A stretch of DNA of 5,189 nt, taken from positions 1-5,189 of the forward strand of contig JAOUPJ010000255.1 in the NCBI GenBank assembly GCA_029879945.1, given 5' to 3'. The translations under genes and the position numbers were made by a program. This document shows, piece by piece, positions 1 through 5,189 of the stretch. Origin of the DNA: Gammaproteobacteria bacterium. GTDB lineage: Bacteria > Pseudomonadota > Gammaproteobacteria > S012-40. Within the stretch, counting starts at the first letter, position 1. Every line of letters begins with the position of its first letter. The notes beneath the pieces are model-generated. The model was not told the origin of the DNA, ran no database searches, and saw only the letters and a program-made list of their open reading frames with translations.

Positions 1-1764
1 ACTGACGCTTTGATACACAGAGGGCCAGATAGCGAAGGATTCTACAATGATCAATATGTAAGTTTTGGTCATAGAAGGCTAAGTATTATAGATCCGACCG
101 GGGGTTCTCAACCAATGTATAGCGAAGATGGAAACTATATTTTGGTATTTAACGGAGAAATATATAATTATGTAGAAATTAAAGACGAGCTTGTGGCCTG
201 TGGATATCGGTTTGTCTCCAATTCGGATACTGAAGTTTTACTGTATGCATATATACATTGGGGACGAGATTTCTATGCTAGGTTAAATGGTGTGTGGGCT
301 TTCGCGCTGTATGATAAACGGAAAAAAAAGGTTATTTTGTCTAGAGATAGAGTTGGAGAAAAACCTCTTTATATTATGGAGAGTTGTGGAGGCGTCTATT
401 TTGCCTCAGAGCAGAAGGCTCTGTTAGCAGTAGGGTCAACTGGAGGTGGTATTAATTCCGATTTTGTCGAAATATATCTAAGCATTGGTTTTGTGCCTGC
501 TCCTTTTACTATGTATAAAAGTATAGAGCAGCTAAAACCAGGTAGTTCGCTACTAATTGGCCCGCGAAGTCAAAGACTTGATAGGTATTGGGAGTACGGC
601 AGCGCCTTCGATGGAAGAAAAATTACAGATGCAAAATATGTTCAAGACAAATTTTCAGATCTTTTTCATGATTCCGTTAAAATTAGAACAAGATGTGACG
701 TTGATTACGGAGTCTTTCTGAGTGGAGGGCTAGACTCAATCTCTGTTTGCAAGGCTATGACGGAAAATAGCGTGGAGTCCATTGCGGCTTATACGATCGG
801 CTTTTCGGATTCGGGATTTGATGAAACTCTGCTAGCAATGCAAGCTGCAAAAGAATGTAATATAAAGCATGTATGCGAACAGTATAGACCAGATTCTTTG
901 AGAGATGATATTGAGAAAGTACTAGACACATATGATGAGCCTTTTGGGGACACGTCTGCACTTGCGGTGGATAGGGTTTCAAGTTTGGCGGCAAAAGACG
1001 TGAAAATGGTTTTGACTGGAGACGGTGGTGATGAATTGCTCGCAGGTTATAATATCTACCAGAGTGAAAAGCTAATTCGCTATTTAAAAAAATATCCAAT
1101 TTTGGCTCCTCTAGCAAAGTTGGGCATAACGCTAATGCCAAATTTCGGGTTTAGATCGAAATTGTCGGAAAATATAGATGCTTCAAAACTGGATTTTGTT
1201 GGTCGTTTGGTGATGAAATCATCTAGTAACAACCAAAAAATTATTTCTTCAATCGTAGCGAACGTTTCTAAAAATTCAATATCTTATTATGACTATTTGG
1301 TAGGATTATTCGAAAACTATAGAGTAGATGAAGGGTTGTGCAGATTGGCTTACTACAATAATAGCTTCACGTTGCATAATCAGATGCTTAGGAAAGTCGA
1401 CCGTATGTCGATGCGGTTTTCATTGGAAGCAAGAAGTCCATTATTGGATCACCGGCTAGTAGAGTTTATGTCTGGTGTAGACGTGAGTGTGCTGATGCCC
1501 TACTTTAAAAGAAAGGAAGTTATAAAGAAGCACCTGAGTGGAAAAATATCTTCGAATATTTTGCGCGGGAAGAAAAAGGGCTTTGGTGTACCACTTAATA
1601 AATCATTTGAAAGTTTGAGGAGAATTGGAATTGAGAGGGAGTTGGGGGGGTTGCTTTCAGGAGGTATGTATCAAGCGGAAATCGTAGACAGCCTTTTGGA
1701 GAGTCGTGATTACAGTTTACTATGGAAATATCTATTGCTCTGCGTTTGGATATCGAGACAGTGA
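1..1764 (+). CDS. asnB: Asparagine synthetase (glutamine-hydrolysing), AsnB family, 5' truncated by window edge
   Basis: The family moves the amide nitrogen of glutamine to an aspartate carboxyl group activated by ATP. Copies in glycan clusters are often thought to amidate sugar acids or their substituents. The frame is open from base 1, and 587 residues are visible. Roughly 30-50 N-terminal residues, including the catalytic Cys2, must lie upstream, so the TTG at 10 is not the start. Glutaminase domain motifs seen, in visible numbering: HRGPD (6-10), GHRRLS (23-28), FNGE (50-53), SDTE (75-78). Synthetase domain: pyrophosphate loop SGGLDS (241-246), TGDGGDEL (339-346) and DRMSM (467-471) followed by SLEARSPLLDH. 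A lysine-rich GKKKGFGVPL lies near the C-terminus. All visible catalytic motifs are intact, so the enzyme should be active if the missing start is normal. The stop overlaps the GTG start of the glycosyltransferase. The family call is secure; the true acceptor in this pathway is not known. Confidence 0.95.
   Translation, partial: TDALIHRGPDSEGFYNDQYVSFGHRRLSIIDPTGGSQPMYSEDGNYILVFNGEIYNYVEIKDELVACGYRFVSNSDTEVLLYAYIHWGRDFYARLNGVWAFALYDKRKKKVILSRDRVGEKPLYIMESCGGVYFASEQKALLAVGSTGGGINSDFVEIYLSIGFVPAPFTMYKSIEQLKPGSSLLIGPRSQRLDRYWEYGSAFDGRKITDAKYVQDKFSDLFHDSVKIRTRCDVDYGVFLSGGLDSISVCKAMTENSVESIAAYTIGFSDSGFDETLLAMQAAKECNIKHVCEQYRPDSLRDDIEKVLDTYDEPFGDTSALAVDRVSSLAAKDVKMVLTGDGGDELLAGYNIYQSEKLIRYLKKYPILAPLAKLGITLMPNFGFRSKLSENIDASKLDFVGRLVMKSSSNNQKIISSIVANVSKNSISYYDYLVGLFENYRVDEGLCRLAYYNNSFTLHNQMLRKVDRMSMRFSLEARSPLLDHRLVEFMSGVDVSVLMPYFKRKEVIKKHLSGKISSNILRGKKKGFGVPLNKSFESLRRIGIERELGGLLSGGMYQAEIVDSLLESRDYSLLWKYLLLCVWISRQ
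1761..1764 (+). promoter_or_regulatory. GTGA stop/start overlap, likely translational coupling
   Basis: The GTG start of the glycosyltransferase shares bases with the TGA stop of the asparagine synthetase. A weak GGA (1748-1750) and GAGA (1755-1758) lie just upstream as possible ribosome contacts. Ribosomes ending the first gene can restart on the second, which would tie the amounts of the two proteins together. The arrangement is seen directly; coupling is inferred. Confidence 0.65.
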
Positions 1765-2834
1765 AAATTCTAGTCAACACAACCAATTTGAACAATCCTG
1801 GAGGAGTGGCAAACTACTATAGAGTACTAGACCCTTTTCTGAGTCCGTACGCCGACTATCATCAAATTGGAGGACGAGTAGGAGATAAAGGCTTGGTAAA
1901 AAATGTTGTTCGTCTGTTTGGAGACTATGTGGGGTTTATTCGGAAAATTAGATTGACACCCTATGATTGTGTTGTATTAAATCCTTCGCTAGGAAAAAAA
2001 TCGCTATTACGTGACTCGATTTTTGCAATGCTGTGTCTTCTCCTTAAGAAAAAGTTCGTCATATTTTTTAGGGGATGGGATGAAGAATTTGAATCCAAAA
2101 ACAAGTTGTTGGTTAAATCGCTATTTAAGTACGTGTTATTTAATGCGACTGGAGTGATCGTGCTTGGTGAAGCATTTAAGGAGAAACTCCTAAGCTATGG
2201 ATATGAAGGAAAAATATTAAAAGAAACTACAGTGGCTGATATTAAATACGATAACGAGAAAGATGTATTGTCTTGGAAGGAAAAAGACACAATCGAGATA
2301 CTATATATAGGAAGGCTAGTCAAAGAAAAAGGAGTTCTGATTGCCATAGATGTGGTAGTCGAACTAACAAAGAAATTTCCTAACATAGTGATGAATATCG
2401 CTGGTGACGGAAAGGATTTTATATTGGCGCAGGAGTATATTGAAAAAAAACAAGCTAAGAATGTATTTATGGTCGGAGATGTGCGAGGGGTGGGAAAAGA
2501 GGGATTACTTAAGTCAGCAGATGTTTTACTTTTTCCGACTGAATACGGAGAGGGCTTACCTAATTGTATAGTCGAGGGAATGGCTTATGGCTTAGTAGTT
2601 TGTTCAACAAATGTTGGCGGGATTCCAGATTTAGTAGAAAAAACGAAAACCGGTAAGGTAGTCACTTTAAACAGAGCTGAAGAATATGTCGAGTTTTTAG
2701 AAAAGCTACTTTCTAACAAAAAAATGATAAGAGAATCACAAAGGGAGAACTGTAGTTATGGGATTAGACACTTGTCCGCAAAAGCGGTAGCAGGGCGATA
2801 TATTAAGAACATAGAGCGTTTTTTGCGCGATTAG
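1761..2834 (+). CDS. Glycosyltransferase family 4 (GT-B fold)
   Basis: The product (357 residues) probably transfers a sugar from a nucleotide donor to a lipid-linked glycan acceptor at the cytoplasmic face of the inner membrane. I chose GTG 1761 over the upstream ATG 1722. From GTG the protein begins VKILVNTTNLNNPGGVANYY, a typical GT4 N-terminus with the glycine-rich acceptor-side loop PGGVANY at 13-19. The 13 extra residues from ATG 1722 look like nothing in the family. The C-terminal domain has YIGRLVKEKG (R185, K190; likely donor phosphate contacts), then IAGDG, then the EX7E motif E264-E272 within GEGLPNCIVEG, followed by a NVGGIPDLV segment. A hydrophobic, basic stretch around FAMLCLLLKKKFVIFFRGWD in the N-terminal domain may help it associate with the membrane. 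Length is normal for GT4 enzymes. Donor, acceptor and linkage cannot be read from the sequence. Confidence 0.93.
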   Translation: MKILVNTTNLNNPGGVANYYRVLDPFLSPYADYHQIGGRVGDKGLVKNVVRLFGDYVGFIRKIRLTPYDCVVLNPSLGKKSLLRDSIFAMLCLLLKKKFVIFFRGWDEEFESKNKLLVKSLFKYVLFNATGVIVLGEAFKEKLLSYGYEGKILKETTVADIKYDNEKDVLSWKEKDTIEILYIGRLVKEKGVLIAIDVVVELTKKFPNIVMNIAGDGKDFILAQEYIEKKQAKNVFMVGDVRGVGKEGLLKSADVLLFPTEYGEGLPNCIVEGMAYGLVVCSTNVGGIPDLVEKTKTGKVVTLNRAEEYVEFLEKLLSNKKMIRESQRENCSYGIRHLSAKAVAGRYIKNIERFLRD

Positions 2835-2859
2835 CAGATATTTTGACTAGTAGTTAGTA
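2835..2859 (+). other. Short intergenic gap, the only one in the window
   Basis: These 25 bases separate the glycosyltransferase stop from the deacetylase-like ATG. They are AT-rich with repeated TAG-type triplets. There is no clear Shine-Dalgarno sequence, no inverted repeat that could form a terminator, and no room for a complete promoter. The genes on both sides are therefore most likely on one transcript. Confidence 0.7.
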
Positions 2860-3903
2860 ATGAATAAAATTAGCTTGGTAGTGACGGTTGACTATGAAGT
2901 TTTCGGAAACGGCAGCGGATGTGTAGAAAGTTGTGTGTTGGGACCGGCGCGGAAAATTCTGGATATAATGAATCATTATAGTGCGCCTCTTACCCTCTTC
3001 GCCGACATCCCAGAATTTATTGCCATGGAGACATACAAAAGACCTTTAGTTCATGAAATCAAGAAACAGCTTGTCGAAACTCAATTGTCGGGTGGAGATG
3101 TACAATTGCACATACATCCGCAATGGTATAGAGCCCATCATCTTTTTGATGATCGATGGCAGCTTGACATGTCGAAATGGCGAATAGCTGATCAATCTAC
3201 TTCAGTAATAAATCATCTGATTGTGGCGTCAGTGGATTGGCTGGACGCACTCTTTAAAGAGCATTCAATTGATTATGAATGCTATGCATTTAGGGCTGGT
3301 GGTTGGTGTATTCAACCAAGTAAAGAACTGGCAAGAATTCTTATCGAAAACGGTTTACGGGTTGACAGCAGCGTTGCACCTGGTCACGTTTTTAGAGACT
3401 CAAACGAATGGTATGATTTTTCAGTATATCCACGAGATCCATATTGGCGTTTTAGTGATGATGTTTGTGTAAGTGAAGAGCCCGGAATATGGGAATTCCC
3501 GATAACGACGGGGACCGTTTCAAAGTGGTCGCACTTGGCTACACTACTACGCTCAAGAGGTAGCAAGGGACTAGCACAAAACTGCAAAGGAAATTACGGC
3601 GGACCTAGTAGTAAATTGAAGAAAGTAGCGAATAGATTAGAAAAATTAAGGCGACTGGGCACGGTTATGTTGGATATTTCTACTTTATCTGTAGATCAAA
3701 TGAAACAGTTGAGCGAGCAGTGGTTAGAAAAGTATATTAAAAAAAATAAAAAGATATCATTAGTGGCCATAGGACATACAAAGAATTTTTCTGAAAACTC
3801 CTCTCGAAACTTTGAAAAATATTTAAGCTGGGCTTCTGCTAACGGAATTCAATTTTCTACTTTTAAAAAAGTTATGAAGTCAGTTGAATATGAAAACGGG
3901 TAG
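2860..3903 (+). CDS. Polysaccharide deacetylase-like protein (CE4/NodB fold, glycan-cluster subgroup)
   Basis: The product has 347 residues. Family members with this fold usually remove N- or O-acetyl groups from sugars using a bound divalent metal. Degenerate CE4 motifs appear in order: an opening beta strand ending TVDYEVFG (D11, E13; motif 1, with DYE in place of the classic DDG), LTLFADIPEF, the candidate metal site LHIHPQW (H84, H86; motif 2), AFRAGGW (R145; motif 3), VDSSVAPG (D169; motif 4) and AIGHTKNF (H306; motif 5). This pattern resembles the WbmS/WalW-type proteins of LPS and O-antigen clusters rather than chitin or peptidoglycan deacetylases. No signal peptide is visible, so it probably acts in the cytoplasm, on nucleotide- or lipid-linked sugars. 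ATG 2860 is preceded by no strong ribosome binding site. Its 3' end overlaps the sulfotransferase gene by 14 bp. Fold assignment is fairly sure; deacetylase activity is inferred, and the non-standard motif 1 leaves room for another hydrolytic role or none. Confidence 0.82.
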   Translation: MNKISLVVTVDYEVFGNGSGCVESCVLGPARKILDIMNHYSAPLTLFADIPEFIAMETYKRPLVHEIKKQLVETQLSGGDVQLHIHPQWYRAHHLFDDRWQLDMSKWRIADQSTSVINHLIVASVDWLDALFKEHSIDYECYAFRAGGWCIQPSKELARILIENGLRVDSSVAPGHVFRDSNEWYDFSVYPRDPYWRFSDDVCVSEEPGIWEFPITTGTVSKWSHLATLLRSRGSKGLAQNCKGNYGGPSSKLKKVANRLEKLRRLGTVMLDISTLSVDQMKQLSEQWLEKYIKKNKKISLVAIGHTKNFSENSSRNFEKYLSWASANGIQFSTFKKVMKSVEYENG

Positions 3904-4762
3904 AGTGGTCTATATCATGGGTTCAGGGAGAAGTGGTAGTACTGTATTGGAAGTTCTTTTGGCGAATTCTCCAGATGCTGTTGGAGTTGGAGAGCTTAGC
4001 CATGTTATTGAGGATGGATTTATTAAGAATAAGAAATGTTCTTGTGGAGAGGAGTTCAGAAAATGCGGTTTTTGGGGCAGGATTGTAGCTCGAGTTGAAA
4101 GTGAGAGGCGTGACTGGGAAAGGCTTAATCGTATACTAAGGGGCGTTGAATGGCACAAAGGGTATTGGCTTACCTTGCTAGGGCTTCAAAAAAAGAAAGT
4201 TCAGTGTGACTACAAAGAAATAAATGAAGTACTATTAGACGCAATTTTCGAAGAGGGAGAGGGTAAATATATTATCGATTCTTCCAAATACGCGGGAAGA
4301 GCATTGGCCCTATCTCAACAACGTGACATACGAGTCATTTGCTTGCTTCGTTCTCCGTCGGGGTTACTGAACTCATTTCGAAAACCGAATAAGGAGGAGC
4401 AACGCCCAAAGTCTCTAGTTTCTCTTTTTCTGTATTATGTATACGTAACAACGTCTGTTAGATTAGCGATATCTAGATTACCAACTCAAGTTTTTAAATT
4501 AAATTACGAGGACCTAGTGAAAAACCCATCGCGTGTTTTAGATGAGATTAGTGAATTCACTGAGTTAAACCTAGTTGATGTTAAAAGAAAAGTTGAAGAA
4601 AAGCGTATGCACACAGTTGGGCATTTAATTACTGCTAATCGCATTCGAAAATCGCAATATGTAACTCTAAATACAAAAATAGAGGTTAAAGATCGTCATA
4701 CTCTTATTGAGAAAGTGCTGATTTTTGTGATGCAGATGTGGGCAAAGTTACTCAGATTATGA
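3890..4762 (+). CDS. PAPS-dependent sulfotransferase
   Basis: The product (290 residues) would transfer sulfate from 3'-phosphoadenosine-5'-phosphosulfate to a hydroxyl or amine, here probably on the glycan made by the cluster. The 5'-phosphosulfate-binding loop is GSGRSGST at 11-18, right after the first beta strand VVYIM. The 3'-phosphate-binding pair is R154 and S162 in LLRSPSGLLNSFRK; their spacing of eight matches known sulfotransferases. KYIIDSSK (126-133) precedes it, and the late KLNYEDLVKNP segment is also typical. A cysteine cluster CSCGEEFRKCGFW (C50, C52, C59) is shared with a common group of bacterial sulfotransferases and might bind metal or form a structural bridge. I chose ATG 3890 over TTG 3884, six bases upstream, because ATG is the stronger codon and only two residues change. 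It overlaps the deacetylase-like gene by 14 bp and its stop overlaps the next ATG. Substrate is unknown. Confidence 0.9.
   Translation: MKTGRVVYIMGSGRSGSTVLEVLLANSPDAVGVGELSHVIEDGFIKNKKCSCGEEFRKCGFWGRIVARVESERRDWERLNRILRGVEWHKGYWLTLLGLQKKKVQCDYKEINEVLLDAIFEEGEGKYIIDSSKYAGRALALSQQRDIRVICLLRSPSGLLNSFRKPNKEEQRPKSLVSLFLYYVYVTTSVRLAISRLPTQVFKLNYEDLVKNPSRVLDEISEFTELNLVDVKRKVEEKRMHTVGHLITANRIRKSQYVTLNTKIEVKDRHTLIEKVLIFVMQMWAKLLRL
4759..4762 (+). promoter_or_regulatory. ATGA stop/start overlap, likely translational coupling
   Basis: The ATG of the fifth gene shares bases with the TGA stop of the sulfotransferase gene. No strong Shine-Dalgarno sequence precedes it, which fits restarting by the terminating ribosome. 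This junction is the main support for the start chosen for the fifth gene. Confidence 0.65.
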
Positions 4763-5189
4763 ATCAAGATAAGTTGTTGGGGAAAGCTCATGATCCATAT
4801 GATTTATGGGCTACCGATTTTGGCGTGTTTGCGAAAAGCCAATATTTGAATGGGGGTACTACAGGAAAGATACTGGTATATCTAGTAGGAGTGCTTGATT
4901 GGGTCTTTCCGGTGCTTTCTAGACGATTGTTTGGGTGTAAGAAAAGAGCGTATCCCATCGTGGTTGCTCATAATATACTAATAGAAGCAGGTGGGAGTGA
5001 AGTTGACCATAATAAACTACTAAAACTACTTGATTTGCTAACGGAAACACGATGTATTCAACAAGGAGGTGGTGCTTGGGGTTTAGGCTTTCGGTGGGTA
5101 GACAAACGTTGTACCTACGAAGAAAATATACCCTTTGTAACGCATACTCCCTATGTGATGGAGGCATTAGTGTGTTTGTTGGATCTAGA
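4759..5189 (+). CDS. Glycan-cluster protein, possibly alpha/alpha-toroid fold, 3' truncated by window edge
   Basis: An open frame starts at ATG 4759, overlapping the sulfotransferase stop in ATGA, and runs without a stop to the window end, giving 143 residues plus two bases. The start MNQDKLLGKAHDPYDLWATD contains a DPYDLW motif (12-17). A hydrophobic stretch at about 38-53 (ILVYLVGVLDWVFPVL) is followed by basic residues RR and KKR, perhaps a membrane-associated helix. Next come an amphipathic helix near 85-94 (NKLLKLLDLL), a Trp/Gly motif WGLGFRW (107-113), and an FVTHTPYVMEAL segment (126-137). This series resembles, from memory, uncharacterised proteins of surface-polysaccharide loci built like helical toroids (prenyltransferase/six-hairpin type), in which DPYDLW and WGxxFxW are conserved. 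I cannot assign an enzyme activity. Toroid folds include epimerases, lyases and glycosidases, so a role in glycan modification is plausible but unproven. The gene is real on context, coupling and uninterrupted length; its identity is uncertain. Confidence 0.8.
   Translation, partial: MNQDKLLGKAHDPYDLWATDFGVFAKSQYLNGGTTGKILVYLVGVLDWVFPVLSRRLFGCKKRAYPIVVAHNILIEAGGSEVDHNKLLKLLDLLTETRCIQQGGGAWGLGFRWVDKRCTYEENIPFVTHTPYVMEALVCLLDL

Noticed and set aside
10..12. TTG 10 as the start of the asparagine synthetase gene
   Set aside because: The frame is open back to base 1, and the visible protein begins directly before HRGPD, so the conserved N-terminus with the catalytic Cys must lie upstream of the window.
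322..329. Eight-A runs (also at 2443-2450 and 3739-3746) as programmed slippage sites
   Set aside because: Each sits in a lysine-rich stretch of an intact gene, the reading frame continues with conserved motifs, and such runs are expected at this base composition.
755..1141. 128-residue open frame on the - strand inside the asparagine synthetase gene
   Set aside because: It lies wholly within conserved synthetase-domain coding sequence, and its product is rich in Pro, Leu and His without any recognisable motif. It is a shadow frame.
2841..2862. TTGACT in the 25-bp gap as a possible -35 promoter element
   Set aside because: A matching -10 box at proper spacing would fall inside the deacetylase-like coding region, leaving no leader. 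The match is most likely chance in AT-rich DNA.
3221..3472. 83-residue + strand frame within the deacetylase-like gene
   Set aside because: It overlaps the region encoding CE4 motifs 3 and 4 in another frame and has no start signal or family likeness.
4919..5167. 82-residue open frame on the - strand near the window end
   Set aside because: It is antisense to the fifth gene, which is in phase with the operon, has coherent motifs and is joined to the sulfotransferase by ATGA. The antisense product has no recognisable features.

Overview
The window is part of a bacterial polysaccharide biosynthesis locus, of the kind that builds an O-antigen, capsule or exopolysaccharide. All five genes lie on the + strand and are packed tightly: three of the four junctions overlap and the fourth gap is 25 bp. 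The DNA is AT-rich (about 40% GC by eye). The gene mix of a cluster-type asparagine synthetase, GT4 glycosyltransferase, CE4-like deacetylase and bacterial sulfotransferase suggests a Gram-negative bacterium, perhaps a marine or environmental gammaproteobacterium. That placement is an inference, because no ribosomal or other marker gene is present.

Layout. Bases 1-1764 hold a glutamine-dependent asparagine synthetase whose N-terminus, including the catalytic Cys, lies before the window. Bases 1761-2834 hold a GT-B fold glycosyltransferase of family 4, starting at a GTG that overlaps the previous stop. Bases 2860-3903 hold a polysaccharide deacetylase-like (CE4/NodB fold) protein. Bases 3890-4762 hold a PAPS-dependent sulfotransferase. 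From 4759 to the window end runs the start of a fifth gene, cut off by the edge, whose product resembles alpha/alpha-toroid proteins often seen in surface-glycan loci. No promoter, terminator, RNA gene, CRISPR array, insertion sequence or long repeat is visible.

How the genes may work together (inference). The GT4 enzyme adds a sugar to a lipid-linked oligosaccharide at the cytoplasmic side of the membrane. The amidotransferase may amidate an acidic sugar or substituent. The deacetylase-like protein and the sulfotransferase would modify the glycan. A deacetylase overlapping a sulfotransferase allows the idea of coupled de-N-acetylation and N-sulfation, as in heparan sulfate synthesis, but O-sulfation or unrelated targets are equally possible from sequence alone. 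The most informative points are this gene pair, the unfamiliar fifth gene, and three start sites that should differ from the longest-ORF choice.
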